DNA of 64,000 nucleotides, taken from contig CBDHFR010000004.1 in the NCBI GenBank assembly GCA_965262665.1, positions 1,178,001-1,242,000 on the forward strand, read 5' to 3'. This document shows, one piece after another, positions 43,486 through 53,420 of the stretch. The stretch is from CBDBND01 sp965262665. Lineage in GTDB: Bacteria; Pseudomonadota; Alphaproteobacteria; Rhodospirillales; Rhodospirillaceae. The notes under the pieces were generated by a model that made no database searches, had not been told where the DNA came from, and saw only the letters and a program-made list of their open reading frames with translations. Numbering within the stretch: the first letter of the stretch is position 1; every line of letters begins with the position of its first letter. The position numbers were made by a program, and so were the translations under genes.

Positions 43486-44754
43486 CTACAACAACAAACT
43501 CAATGGGTCTTCAACCAGCGGCTTGAACGCTTGCAGAAACTCTGCACCGACAGCGCCATCAACCACGCGATGATCACACGACAGCGTGCAACTCATCACC
43601 GTGCCGATGGCTAAGGCGCCGTCCTTGACTATGGGTCGTTGTTCGCCGGCACCAACCGCCAGGATTGCGGCCTGCGGCGGGTTTATGATCGCCGAAAATT
43701 CTTTGATGCCGTACATGCCCAAATTAGAAATGGATAATCCACCGCCCTGGAATTCCTCCGGCTTGAGTTTGTTGTCTCGCGCACGGGCCGCCAGGTCCTT
43801 CATTTCGTTGGAAATCGCCAACAGGCCTTTCTGATCCGCTTTGCGAATGATCGGAGTGATCAATCCACCGTCTGTGGCCACAGCGATGGACACATCCACA
43901 TTGTCATAGAGACGGATCGCCTCGTCGGTCCAACTGGCGTTGGCCATGGGTACTTTGCGCATAGCAACAGCACAGGCCTTAATAACGAAATCATTGACGG
44001 ACAGTTTGTAATCCGCGCCGTCACGGCCGTTCAATTCTTTGCGGAGCGCAAGCAAATTGTCGATGACACAATCCACAGTGAGATAGAAATGCGGAATTGT
44101 CTGTTTGGCTTCAAGCAGGCGGCGGGCAATGACTTTACGGACGTTGGTGTTGGCCACTTCTGTATAGGGCTGGCCGAAGTCGGGGACATCGCCCGCGGCA
44201 GCTGTCGCCGGGCGTGCAACTCCACCAGCCATGGCTTTTTCGACATCTGCTTTGACGATGCGTCCGTTGGGCCCACTGCCGTTTACGCTGGCCAGATCAA
44301 CGCCGGCGTTGGCGGCAATGCGTTTGGCCAAGGGACTGGCAACTACGCGGTCACCTGTCACGGCTTTGGGAGTTTCCTTGGCAGGTTTAGGTGCCGGCGC
44401 AGGAGTTGCCGGTTCGGGTTGTTTGGGTGCGGCTTTTTCTTTGGGCGCACTTACAGCAGGTGGCGCAGCAGCGGAAGCGGCAGAAACATCGCCAATATCG
44501 CTAGAGTCCTCTCCTTCTTCCAAGAGAACGCCAATAGGTTTGTTGACCTCGACCCCTTCTGTCCCTTCGGCAATGAGTATCTTGCCAATCGTTCCTTCAT
44601 CGGCGGCTTCAAGCTCCATTGTCGCTTTATCTGTTTCAATTTCCGCGATGATGTCACCGGAGGAAACCTCGTCACCTTCCTTAACCATCCATTTGGCAAG
44701 TGTGCCTTCCGTCATGGTTGGTGATAACGCGGGCATGAGAATCTGAATCGGCAT
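43486..44754 (-). CDS. pdhC: pyruvate dehydrogenase E2, dihydrolipoamide acetyltransferase
   Basis: 422 residues from ATG 44754 with an AGGAAAA ribosome-binding site. One N-terminal lipoyl domain with the lipoylated Lys in EIETDKATMELEA, an Ala/Pro/Lys linker, a peripheral-subunit-binding domain (VASPLAKRIAANAGVDLASV), and the C-terminal acyltransferase with SCDHRVVDGAVGAEFL. The extra upstream open frame is not conserved. Confidence 0.97.
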   Translation of the reverse strand: MPIQILMPALSPTMTEGTLAKWMVKEGDEVSSGDIIAEIETDKATMELEAADEGTIGKILIAEGTEGVEVNKPIGVLLEEGEDSSDIGDVSAASAAAPPAVSAPKEKAAPKQPEPATPAPAPKPAKETPKAVTGDRVVASPLAKRIAANAGVDLASVNGSGPNGRIVKADVEKAMAGGVARPATAAAGDVPDFGQPYTEVANTNVRKVIARRLLEAKQTIPHFYLTVDCVIDNLLALRKELNGRDGADYKLSVNDFVIKACAVAMRKVPMANASWTDEAIRLYDNVDVSIAVATDGGLITPIIRKADQKGLLAISNEMKDLAARARDNKLKPEEFQGGGLSISNLGMYGIKEFSAIINPPQAAILAVGAGEQRPIVKDGALAIGTVMSCTLSCDHRVVDGAVGAEFLQAFKPLVEDPLSLLL

Positions 44755-44776
44755 GGGTTTTCCTCTTTCGCGCCGG

Positions 44777-46171
44777 TCAGTCGCGATAACACACGGCCTT
44801 GGCCGCGGCGACAATATCGTCCACTTGCGGCAAAGCCAGTTTTTCAAGATTGGCGGCATACGGCATGGGGACGTCCTCGCCCGTCACTCGAGCCACCGGA
44901 GCGTCGAGCCAGTCAAACGCGCTTTCCATAATCTGCGCAGAAATTTCAGAACCAATACCGGCAAATGGATAGCCTTCTTCCGTCGACACACAGCGGTTGG
45001 TTTTCTGAACGGACTTGATGATAGTTTCCGTATCCAACGGGCGTAGGCTGCGTAGATTGATCACTTCCGCGGAAATACCGATTTCGGCCAACTTATCAGC
45101 GGCTTCCAGCGCCTTGCCGACCATGATGGTAAGGGCCGTAATGGTGACGTCTTCGCCCGCCCGTTCGATCTTAGCTTTGCCAAGCGGCACCACGTAGTCG
45201 TCGCTGACCGGAACATCGAATTTCAAGCCGTAGAGCAATTCGTTCTCGAGAAAGATGACCGGATTGGGATCTCTGATGGCGGCTTTGAGCAAGCCTTTAG
45301 CGTCGGCACCGGACCAGGGCGCGACGACCTTGTGTCCCGGTACGTGGGAATACCAAGCGCCGTAACACTGTGAGTGCTGTGCTCCAACCCTGGAGGCGGC
45401 ACCGTTAGGTCCTCTGAAGACGATAGAGCAACCCATCTGCCCGCCCGACATATAGAGGGTTTTTGCCGCTGAATTGAGGATCTGGTCAATGGCCTGCATG
45501 GCGAAGTTGAAGGTCATGAATTCGACAATGGGTTTGAGGTCGCCAAAAGCGGCCCCAACTCCCAAACCGGCGAAGCCTTGTTCAGTGATCGGCGTATCAA
45601 TCACCCGCTTGTCGCCAAACTCGTCTAATAGCCCTTGGCTCACCTTATAAGCGCCTTGATATTCCGCGACCTCTTCTCCCATGAGGAAGACGCTCTCGTC
45701 TTTACGCATTTCCTCGGCCATAGCATCGCGGAGAGCTTCACGAACAGAAAGCTCCACGGTTTCACCAAGATCCGGCTCATCAGCATCAACAACGGCGACC
45801 GGAGCTGCGACAGGTCGCGACGTAAGCTCTTCCCCCGATGACGGATCTTCGGTAGGTCCGTCGTCACCGCTGGACTCTGTCGATACACGTGCAGTGGCGG
45901 AGCTTTGCTCAAGATCACTTGAGTCTTCACCGTCTTCCAGAACTACAGCAATGGGTTTATTGACTTCGACTCCTTCGGTCCCCTCCCCGATCAATATTTT
46001 ACCGATGGTGCCTTCGTCGACGGCTTCCAGTTCCATGGTCGCCTTGTCAGTTTCTATTTCAGCAATAATGTCGCCGGAAGACACGCTGTCCCCTTCTTTC
46101 ACCAGCCACTTGGCCAGAGCGCCTTCTGTCATGGTCGGCGATAGCGCGGGCATTAAAATTTCCGTTGGCAC
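44777..46171 (-). CDS. pdhB: pyruvate dehydrogenase E1 beta subunit with N-terminal lipoyl domain
   Basis: 464 residues from GTG 46171. Residues 1-80 form a lipoyl domain (EIETDKATMELEAVDEG) as known for alphaproteobacterial PdhB, followed by an acidic linker and the E1-beta transketolase-like domain (VFLMGEEVAEYQGAYKVSQG, RVIDTPITEQGFAG, GAQHSQ). Thus both E1-beta and E2 here can carry lipoyl groups made by the lipA product. Confidence 0.96.
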   Translation of the reverse strand: MPTEILMPALSPTMTEGALAKWLVKEGDSVSSGDIIAEIETDKATMELEAVDEGTIGKILIGEGTEGVEVNKPIAVVLEDGEDSSDLEQSSATARVSTESSGDDGPTEDPSSGEELTSRPVAAPVAVVDADEPDLGETVELSVREALRDAMAEEMRKDESVFLMGEEVAEYQGAYKVSQGLLDEFGDKRVIDTPITEQGFAGLGVGAAFGDLKPIVEFMTFNFAMQAIDQILNSAAKTLYMSGGQMGCSIVFRGPNGAASRVGAQHSQCYGAWYSHVPGHKVVAPWSGADAKGLLKAAIRDPNPVIFLENELLYGLKFDVPVSDDYVVPLGKAKIERAGEDVTITALTIMVGKALEAADKLAEIGISAEVINLRSLRPLDTETIIKSVQKTNRCVSTEEGYPFAGIGSEISAQIMESAFDWLDAPVARVTGEDVPMPYAANLEKLALPQVDDIVAAAKAVCYRD

Positions 46172-46249
46172 GGATACGTTCTCCCTTTGTGGTCCCGTGT
46201 CAGGGCTTTTATTTTCGTGTTGGCGATACGCTTGGGATCGCCAAATTAT

Positions 46250-47320
46250 CTAGGCGACATCCTTCAGGATGTCCGTATAAAGTTCGCTTGGCTCGGGTTC
46301 CGGCGACTGCTGCGCAAACTCAGCCGCTGCCGTGATTCCAGCCTTGATGCCTTTGTCGATGCCCTTGAAGGCCTCTTCATCGAGTACTTTGCCTTCGATT
46401 AATTTTTGCCGCAGGCGGTCGATGGGATCATGTTCCGTACGCATCTTGGCCAATTCTTCTTTTGACCGGTATTTCGCCGGATCCGACATGGAATGTCCAC
46501 GATAGCGATAGGTTTTCATTTCCAAAATCAGTGGGCCATTGCCGCCACGGACGAATGAAACTGCCTCTTGCCCGGCGTGAAAAACGTCGACAACGTCCAT
46601 ACCATTAACCACCCGGCCAGGAATTCCATAAGCTTCGCCCCGCCGATGCAGATCCGTGCTTGCGGACGCTCGTTCAATCGACGTGCCCATGCCGTATTTG
46701 TTGTTTTCAATCACATAGATGACGGGAAGCTTCCACAGGGCTGCCATATTGAAGGACTCATACACCTGGCCCTGGTTGGCGGCGCCATCGCCGAAATAAC
46801 AAAAATTTACCCCGCCATCGCCGTTGTATTTATGGGCAAAGGCAAGGCCGGTCCCGATCGGCACGGAGGCCCCAACGATGCCGTGACCTCCGAAAAACCC
46901 CTTCTCGCGACTGAACATGTGCATGGATCCGCCCTTGCCATGGGAATAGCCATCCTGGCGGCCTGTTAGTTCAGCCATCACGCATTTGGGATCCATGCCA
47001 CAGGCCAGCATGTGGCCATGGTCGCGGTAGGTGGTGATGAGACTGTCGGCTTCGATGACATTGGCCTGCAGGCCGACAACCACCGCTTCCTGGCCAATAT
47101 ACAGGTGGCAAAAACCGCCAATAAGACCCATGCCATACAATTGACCCGCACGCTCTTCAAAACGGCGAATTTTCAACATGTCTTTGTAGAATTGGATTTG
47201 GATGTCGGATGACGGTTCAATCGTATCCGATTTTCCGGATTTTTTACTCCGGTCTGCCGTGGCGGATTTGGTGCCTTTTCGTGTGGTCGATTTTTTGGTC
47301 GCGGTTTTACGGCCGGCCAT
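46250..47320 (-). CDS. pdhA: pyruvate dehydrogenase E1 alpha subunit
   Basis: 356 residues from ATG 47320 (GGGGAGA ribosome-binding site). A Lys/Thr/Ser-rich tail of about 45 residues precedes the core. The ThDP-binding motif is GDGAANQGQVYESFNMAALWKLP, the phosphorylation-loop region is YRYRGHSMSDPAKYRSKEE. First gene of the pdhA-pdhB-pdhC-lpdA-lipA-ratA operon. A 370-bp upstream region holds no strong gene but has a palindrome at 47595-47618. Confidence 0.97.
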   Translation of the reverse strand: MAGRKTATKKSTTRKGTKSATADRSKKSGKSDTIEPSSDIQIQFYKDMLKIRRFEERAGQLYGMGLIGGFCHLYIGQEAVVVGLQANVIEADSLITTYRDHGHMLACGMDPKCVMAELTGRQDGYSHGKGGSMHMFSREKGFFGGHGIVGASVPIGTGLAFAHKYNGDGGVNFCYFGDGAANQGQVYESFNMAALWKLPVIYVIENNKYGMGTSIERASASTDLHRRGEAYGIPGRVVNGMDVVDVFHAGQEAVSFVRGGNGPLILEMKTYRYRGHSMSDPAKYRSKEELAKMRTEHDPIDRLRQKLIEGKVLDEEAFKGIDKGIKAGITAAAEFAQQSPEPEPSELYTDILKDVA

Positions 47321-47594
47321 GCGATCTCCCCATACCATGTCGAACGCTGTTTAGTGTTCTTTGTGATCAGCGTTTCCGGGCTTTTTATCGCAGTGACGCT
47401 TTCGCGACGCAAGCAAAACTACCGTTAAGTTGTTGTTTGCACTGTACAAATTAATAGTTAACTATGGTCTAGTTAAGATGCTGATGTCTGAAGGGTTTAT
47501 ACCTAATCTCCTTACTTCTCTGTGTAATTTAATTGCTAGAAATGAACGTTCAGCGAAATACCAAAAAAAATTGATGGGAAAAAAAGACGCTTCC

Positions 47595-47618
47595 TTAACG
47601 GCCAAATTGGACCGTTAA
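47595..47618. promoter_or_regulatory. palindromic site upstream of pdhA and downstream of ftsB
   Basis: TTAACGG (47595-47601) and CCGTTAA (47612-47618) form inverted arms around CCAAATTGG, itself nearly symmetric. It lies in the AT-rich 47340-47690 interval, which otherwise shows only a weak 62-codon plus-strand frame (47430-47618) that I do not regard as a gene. A regulator-binding site is possible; the palindrome is 275 bp from the pdhA start. Confidence 0.4.
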
Positions 47619-47689
47619 AACACTGCTTGGCCAGTTTTCAGAGTGAGGTGACAGGAAACATCAAACCCAATTGCCCGGGGGCGTTGACG

Positions 47690-48007
47690 TCACTGTTGAG
47701 GCGGAATGACGATCAGTTCATCCGGGCGTGCATAAGCAAAGAGCGCCCGTGTACGTTCATCGAGCATGTCGAGGTTCAAACTTTCGGGGCTGAGCAGCGC
47801 TATTTTGTGTTCCAGGTCGGCTCGTTTACCACGAAGAATTTCTAGATCGGCGTTTGCAGCGTCCATTTGGTAGCGAAGCTGCCACCATGCCAACAAGCCT
47901 CGGTCCCCTTGAACGGCGTGAAAGGCAAAATAGGCCATCAGCGCCACACCCAAAATGGGAATCAGGACCTGTTTAGCCTTCTTGCTATGCTCTCCGGGCC
48001 GGGCCAT
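47690..48007 (-). CDS. ftsB: cell-division protein FtsB / septum formation initiator
   Basis: 105 residues from ATG 48007. One membrane helix (about 16-36), then a periplasmic coiled coil with DIC-family character (LRYQMDAANADLEILRGKRADLEHKIALL) and the end PDELIVIPPQ. Forms the FtsQLB complex at the septum. ftsB upstream of pdhA is standard in alphaproteobacteria. Confidence 0.9.
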   Translation of the reverse strand: MARPGEHSKKAKQVLIPILGVALMAYFAFHAVQGDRGLLAWWQLRYQMDAANADLEILRGKRADLEHKIALLSPESLNLDMLDERTRALFAYARPDELIVIPPQQ

Positions 48008-48175
48008 GACCAAATGGAATCACGGCGGAGTCTCCGGGTCAAGGGGCAGTATTCAGATTCATTCAATGGATTCAATGGTGTGGTAATTCCGACTCACAAT
48101 GATTCGGGGCGAATCTAATAGCGTTGCAATCTTGATAGCTTAGTATGCTGACCCCTGGGAAACCGGGGTGTTGGA

Positions 48176-48460
48176 CTACTTGCTCGGCATGACGGGGAAA
48201 CCGTCTATGGGTCTAAGATGGTCACACTCCGCATCGAGATCACGCGTCTGAGCGAACCGCCGGCAACGCCAATGATTGTATTCGGGGCTGAGGGTGTCAT
48301 CGGTTGCACTGTAAATTTTGCCCTGACACGCCGCGTTTCCAATACACCGTGTCATTAGGACGGCCAGATCATCATAGGTGACAGCGCCCACGCGATCATG
48401 ATTTTCCGTCAGATATGCCCGACCGGTGCCGGGCGGCGGTTCGCGGCCGAACTCACCCAT
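48176..48460 (-). CDS. short hypothetical protein, possibly the C-terminal remnant of an SDR-type protein
   Basis: 94 residues from ATG 48460. The stretch DRVGAVTYDDLAVLMTRCIGNAACQGKIYSA resembles the end of NmrA/epimerase-like short-chain proteins, but the Rossmann N-terminus is absent and a stop codon sits just upstream. The rest (CRRFAQTRDLDAECDHL) is not recognisable. Four cysteines are present. Probably a remnant; the flanking gaps 48014-48175 and 48461-48592 show no gene. Confidence 0.4.
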   Translation of the reverse strand: MGEFGREPPPGTGRAYLTENHDRVGAVTYDDLAVLMTRCIGNAACQGKIYSATDDTLSPEYNHWRCRRFAQTRDLDAECDHLRPIDGFPVMPSK

Positions 48461-48592
48461 TTAGATATACCACCGATAAGGGCGATCTTGAATTCAAGGC
48501 GCAGCAATTAATCGTGAAATGGCGGGGCTGGCCCTAGTCAGGGTCTTTTGCCCGGTCCAAATCTAACGCATTTCAGACTTATGAAGGCTTTT

Positions 48593-49395
48593 TCAAAAGC
48601 CGGCGACCGCCTGGGACCAGGCCTCGGGTGCGTCATAAATGGCATGGGCGCCCGGCCAGCTTAGTTCCACATACTCGGAGTCTGGACGTAAGTCTTTCAT
48701 TTGCCGAGAGGCAGCATGCAGCGAGTCACCGGGGTTCGATATCACCAGCGCCTCTCTCCTGAAGCTGAGGATGGCCGGTATGGGGTCATACCGGAATACC
48801 GCATCGTGGGCGGACCATTCGTTGGGACCGGCAATGAAAACTGGAGAATCGCCCGTTGCTGGGAGTCGAGACTGGTGTTGGCACCGAAACTGGACTTGGC
48901 CAAGTCCCAACGGTTCATCAAATGGCTGCCATCTGCTTTTGGGGTCTGATCAAAGGGTTTCTGGGCCAGTAGGACTTGACGGGTTTCTTCATCAAAAATT
49001 GGTGGACCCAGAATTATTAACCGGTCGGTGTGGTCCGGATGATTTTCCGCAAACGCCAATGCGGTGGACGCACCTGTGTGGTTGCCATGCAATGTTGCTC
49101 TTTCAATATCGAAATGATCGATCACGGGTATCAGGGTTTGTGCGTACTGTGCGGCTGTAGGAACGAAATCAGGCCCGTCCGACAACCCGTAGCCGGGCAA
49201 ATCGATCGCGATGGAACGTACGCCGAGGTCGGCTAGAATGGGTTGCACCTGCTCAAATTGAAGCGAAGACCACACCATTTGATGCAAAAGAAAGATCGTC
49301 GGCGCCCCTTCTCCGCCAGGCCCTTCGACACCAACATGAACCTGGCCCCAGGGCCCATCAACAATAGGTACGGTAAGATTGCGCCGTCGCAGCAC
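48593..49395 (-). pseudogene. alpha/beta hydrolase, frameshifted
   Basis: The first frame (GTG 49395 onward) covers the N-terminal half: TIFLLHQMVWSSLQFEQV, IAIDLPGYGLSDG, and ERATLHGNHTGASTALAFAENHP. The C-terminal half continues in another frame from about 48850 down to 48593 (VFIAGPNEWSAHDAVFRYDP, VISNPGDSLHAASRQM, WPGAHAIYDAPEAW), including the catalytic Asp and His regions. The break lies near 48800-48860. The nucleophile elbow reads GNHTG rather than GxSxG, a variant seen in some uncharacterised hydrolases. Confidence 0.78.
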
Positions 49396-49577
49396 AACTC
49401 GTTAAAACTGCCCCAGCTATACAAATGGCGCTGATTATCCGGCCCATGTTTCTCTACCCTTGTCTCTTTGTCTTCGCCGGGAAACCTATCATACGTGGCC
49501 TGGGACCGTGATTCAGGCACCCCCTTGCCGCACGCCACTTCTTTGTTAAGCTGACCATTGATTGGAGGGAGAGCGTC

Positions 49578-50594
49578 ATGGCTAATCTTACAAAAGCAGG
49601 TATTGGTCTCGTCATTGTATCCGCCGTTGGAGTGGGTATTTGGGCGCTGCTCTTAACATCCGGCGCCTTCGATATTTCGCTCGAAGAGCTGCGGGCTAAA
49701 TACGAAACGGCGAATTCCCAATATATCGAATTTGATGGTGTTGAGATTCACTACATGGATGAAGGGGACGGCCCGCCAATCGTGCTCTCCAACGCGTCTT
49801 ATCATTCTACCCGGGCGTGGGACGGCATGGTCGAAAACATGACGGACGAGTTCCGCATCATACGGTTTGATTTCCCTGGCAATGGACTCAGTGGAACCGA
49901 TCCGAAAGAACGGTATTCACCCGAATACTATGGGGAGATCATCACCCAACTGACCGAGGCGCTGGGTGTCGACCGGTTTCACCTTATCGGCACCTCGTCC
50001 GGCGGGACTGTCGCGTTCCGCTATGCCGCTAGCAACCCCGACAAGATAGACCGTTTCATCCTGATCAATTCCGCCGGTATGCCGCGCACAGCGGTAACCG
50101 ATCCCAATGGGGCACGTGGCTCTGCATTTGGCCGTTGGGTGGCGAGTCATCACCAGTCGAGGAACTGGTGGCGCCGGTCCTTATCGCAAACCGTGACCAA
50201 GCGACCGCCCTTCGATTGGCATGTGGAAACGAACTATGACATGAACCGCCGCGACGACCGGTATGAAACTGGTACGATCTTCCGGCGGAACTACGTCACC
50301 GGTGATCCGTCCGTCGTGCTCGACAATATCAAAGCGCCCACCGCCATCATGTGGGGCATGGACAATCCGACAGTGATGCACCTAGAGGCCAACGTCATTC
50401 AATTGTGGATGACCGCTGCACCGACAATGATCAAGAAATACGAAGACTTGGGTCATTACCCCTACATTGAGGAACCGGAACTTTTGGCCGGCGACATCGG
50501 CGCTTTCCTGTCCGGCGGATGGGACGAGCAGCTGCGCCAAACCCAGCGGGTTAAGCCTGAGGATATGGCAATGCTCGGTGCAGCTAGCGAGTAG
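49578..50594 (+). CDS. alpha/beta hydrolase with N-terminal membrane anchor
   Basis: 338 residues: one N-terminal hydrophobic segment (about 7-29), then a full fold with the oxyanion region PPIVLSNASYHSTRAWDGM, the nucleophile elbow IGTSSGGTVAFRYAA (Ser), AIMWGMDNPTV and the catalytic His in DLGHYPYIEEPELL. Ribosome-binding site GGAGGGAG precedes ATG 49578. Substrate unknown. Its stop is directly followed by that of the convergent oxidoreductase pseudogene. Confidence 0.88.
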   Translation: MANLTKAGIGLVIVSAVGVGIWALLLTSGAFDISLEELRAKYETANSQYIEFDGVEIHYMDEGDGPPIVLSNASYHSTRAWDGMVENMTDEFRIIRFDFPGNGLSGTDPKERYSPEYYGEIITQLTEALGVDRFHLIGTSSGGTVAFRYAASNPDKIDRFILINSAGMPRTAVTDPNGARGSAFGRWVASHHQSRNWWRRSLSQTVTKRPPFDWHVETNYDMNRRDDRYETGTIFRRNYVTGDPSVVLDNIKAPTAIMWGMDNPTVMHLEANVIQLWMTAAPTMIKKYEDLGHYPYIEEPELLAGDIGAFLSGGWDEQLRQTQRVKPEDMAMLGAASE

Positions 50595-51688
50595 TTAAGC
50601 CGGCTCCCCGTTGAGCCGCTTTTGATTGATCCGCACCAGCCGTTTGCCGGTATTGGTACCTTTAAACAGACCGATGAAAGCTTCGGGCGCGTTCTCCAGC
50701 CCGTCGACGATGTCATCGCGGTAGTGCAGCTTGCCGTCTTTGATCCACTCACTCATTTGGCGCCGGCCTTCATCGTATTCCGCCGCGTAGTCGTGAACGA
50801 TGAACATGGGCTTGTCCATTTGCCACTTCCACGGCTGACCGTTCTCGTCCACCTCGTTATAGTTCTGGGTCACGCCCACATAGGACGCTCGCCATCCATC
50901 GTTCATATTTTTCATCACCGCCTCAGCCATCGGACCGCCGACGTTGTCGTAAAAGATGTCCACCCCATTGGGACAAACCCGTTGAACTGCGGATGAAGGG
51001 TCGTTCACTTCCTTGTAATTGATGGCGTCGTCAAACCCGAGGTCTTCTATGAATTTGATCTTCTCAGGCGTCGAGGTAATGCCGACGACCGTCGCGCCCA
51101 AGATTTTGCCGATCTGTCCAGCCAAGTGACCGACGGTGCCGGCCGCCGTTGACACGACCATCACATCGCCGGGTTTGGGCAGACATTCACGGAGAACGGA
51201 AAAATAAGCGGTCATACCGGGCCGGCCGAACACGCTGGCTGCGGTGTGGAGCGGACCGAGAGATTCATCGACCACCCGCAAGCCAGCACGGTTGTGGATG
51301 TAATGGCCCTTTCCGTCTGTGATGGCATAATTCTGCCAACCGACGATGCCGTTAACCACATCGCCGTCTTTGAAACCCGGATGATTGGACTTCACCACTT
51401 CACCGACCACGTCGCCCAGCATGACGCCATAGAGGGGAACCACTTCCGCATTGCGGGGTGTGGAATTGAGCACCAGACGCTGAAAGGGATCGACTGAAAG
51501 GTATAAAGCCCACGGACCAGCAACTTATCCGGCGGTGGCGCGGGAATGACGTCCTCGACCAGCATGAAGTCATCCACCGTCGGCAGACCGACCGGGTGGT
51601 TCACCAGTAGCCAGCGCCTGTGGGTTTCACTGATTTCAGGCTGCCAGCCGTGGATCAGCACGTCCGAAACTTCTTTTTTCATTCTCAC
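50595..51688 (-). pseudogene. NADP-dependent alcohol dehydrogenase/CurA-like MDR oxidoreductase, frameshifted
   Basis: The N-terminal portion reads from about 51688 (GWQPEISETHRRWLLVNHPVG, VEDVIPAPPPDKLLVRGLY). The rest reads in another frame from near 51500 (LNSTPRNAEVVPLYGVMLGDVVGEVV, STAAGTVGHLAGQIGKILGATVVGI, YDNVGGPMAEAVM) to a normal C-terminus. At the junction about 51500-51508, GGTATAAAG appears to contain a 2-base insertion relative to the expected LYLSVDPF coding. Related enzymes reduce or rearrange alkenals and prostaglandin-like enones. Confidence 0.85.
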
Positions 51689-51711
51689 GTCCCCAAAAGC
51701 GTCTTGGGGAC
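51689..51711. repeat. 8-bp-stem hairpin upstream of the oxidoreductase pseudogene
   Basis: GTCCCCAA (51689-51696), loop AAGCGTC, TTGGGGAC (51704-51711), followed on the plus strand by AGTGTTTTT. No plus-strand gene precedes it, so it may be a minus-strand 5'-UTR hairpin or a REP-like sequence. Confidence 0.45.
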
Positions 51712-51760
51712 AGTGTTTTTAAAATGTGTCCGGACAGCAAGTGTTAGGCGACATAAAAAA

Positions 51761-51793
51761 CGCCGGCCCCCATTTGTTTACCGGGGACCGGCG
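51761..51793. terminator. terminator of the Rieske oxygenase gene
   Basis: CGCCGGCCCC (51761-51770) pairs with GGGGACCGGCG (51783-51793), with an A run on the plus-strand side giving T residues on the minus strand. It lies 24 bp beyond the Rieske stop. Confidence 0.8.
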
Positions 51794-51816
51794 TTTTCGT
51801 TCTCGTTGATGAGGTT

Positions 51817-52989
51817 TTATTCAGCGGCCTCACGAATGGGCTCCGCTTCGGGTAACGCCTCATAAGTAGGTGCCCGATCCAACACCCATCCTTTGGCCTC
51901 AAGGCGGGACGGGCACGGGATTGCGGTGATCGACTTGCCCTTGGCTTTGATTGCGTCGAGGGCTTCGTAATCAATCCGCCAGCCGTGCTGTTCAAACTCT
52001 TTCAGTTTGCCGCGGTATTGGATGACGACACGGTCATGGGGCATGAGCAATTCTTTGGTGGTCGATGGTGGAGTCATCTTGGGCTCCAGCTTTTCGACGA
52101 CTTTGATGTCCTCTTTGGCGACGAACATGTTGCGTTCCATGATCTTCTTATCAAGGAAGTTGTTCAGCCATTCGTATTTGGTAATCGCCATATTGCGCAG
52201 GTTCACCAAAAACACCTTGGTTTTGGCATTTTCGATAGGCGCTTCAAACATGTACTGATGCATGTGCATTTTTTCGGAGAGATGAATGAAGGTCCACATG
52301 TGATTGGGACCATAGGTGCCTGAGCCGGCCTGCATCTTGCCCCCTTCCGACCGGAACCGCTTCATCAACCAATTCTTTAGTGGCGGTGCATCGAAAGTGT
52401 GCATGAAGCCGAAGCCCCAATCGTTATTCTTATAGGGCTCAAGTTCGTTGACCTTGTATTCCTCTTCCTTCTCACCCTGATAGCCGTGAGTGGAGTGGAC
52501 ATATTCGTTGTGAGCTGGGTCGAGACCGTTCTCTATGGAACGTTCGTAGTTGTAATCCACAACGAAGGTTTGGATGGTCGCCCGCCAGCCATCTGCGTCG
52601 TACTCTTCGATTGGCATGATTGGCGGCCGTTCTTCTTCCGGTAAATCGCCGAGGAAAGCAAAGACGAGGCCGTACTTATCGACGGTGGGATAGGAATCAA
52701 CCCGAGCCCGGGCTGGGATCTTGCCGTTGATGCCCAGTGACGGGATGCGGGTGCAGACCCCTTCACGGGAGAAGCGCCAGCCGTGGTACGGACATTGAAC
52801 CGTGCCGTCTTCCTTGCACTTGCCGCCAGACAAGGCACCGCCTCGGTGGACACAGGTATCGGCCAGTACAGCCGGTTTGCCTTCGAGATCACGAAAAGCG
52901 ACAAAATCGTGTTTAAGAATGCGAACCCGGATCGGTGAATCCATGAGCTCATCGCTGACGCAGACCGGATACCAGAAATTCATATACAT
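51817..52989 (-). CDS. Rieske non-heme iron oxygenase alpha-type subunit
   Basis: 390 residues. The Rieske 2Fe-2S motifs are CVHRGGALSGGKC (C46, H48) and CPYHGWRFS (C66, H69). The mononuclear iron site is in ENGLDPAHNEYVHSTHG. Family members dihydroxylate or demethylate aromatics, terpenoids or sterols with the help of a reductase, not seen here. It is one of the few intact genes of this accessory stretch. Confidence 0.92.
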   Translation of the reverse strand: MYMNFWYPVCVSDELMDSPIRVRILKHDFVAFRDLEGKPAVLADTCVHRGGALSGGKCKEDGTVQCPYHGWRFSREGVCTRIPSLGINGKIPARARVDSYPTVDKYGLVFAFLGDLPEEERPPIMPIEEYDADGWRATIQTFVVDYNYERSIENGLDPAHNEYVHSTHGYQGEKEEEYKVNELEPYKNNDWGFGFMHTFDAPPLKNWLMKRFRSEGGKMQAGSGTYGPNHMWTFIHLSEKMHMHQYMFEAPIENAKTKVFLVNLRNMAITKYEWLNNFLDKKIMERNMFVAKEDIKVVEKLEPKMTPPSTTKELLMPHDRVVIQYRGKLKEFEQHGWRIDYEALDAIKAKGKSITAIPCPSRLEAKGWVLDRAPTYEALPEAEPIREAAE

Positions 52990-53040
52990 GGCGGACGCCT
53001 CCCAACCGACAGACTGCGGACCAAAACGGTCCTTTCACTA

Positions 53041-53420
53041 GAGTATACGCCATCTATGGGGGTAATGGATCAATCCCGGTTTGATTCGGATCAAATTTTC
53101 GAGGATTTTTTCTGCTGTGTAAGTTTGGACAGGATCAGCCTAACAACACAAGTGAAAAATTTATTATAATCCCTTGATTTATTTACGTTTTTGACGTGAA
53201 TGAAACGGCATCATAAAAGTTATGTTTCGTCAACGAGGCGGTCGATCTTACCGATTACCCGGCGCCGGTTCACACGACCACGACACGGATTGAAAGGAAA
53301 TCTCTAAGTGCGATCACGGGTATTTTTCTTGGCATTGGGGAGCCCCCCGACAATAAGGGGGCGCCAATGAGTGATCGGGCTGGCGCCTGGTTTGCGTATA
53401 TCCCGTGACTCTATAAAAGA
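53041..53420. other. intergenic region between the Rieske and MFS genes
   Basis: About 380 bp without a credible gene. It is AT-rich around 53100-53230. A short GC hairpin (CCCCC...GGGGG) lies near 53344-53366, roughly 55 bp before the MFS start, and could be a leader structure. No promoter could be assigned with confidence. Confidence 0.45.

Noticed and set aside
47430..47618. 62-codon plus-strand frame upstream of pdhA
   Set aside because: AT-rich, poor ribosome-binding site, overlaps the palindrome and shows no protein-like pattern.
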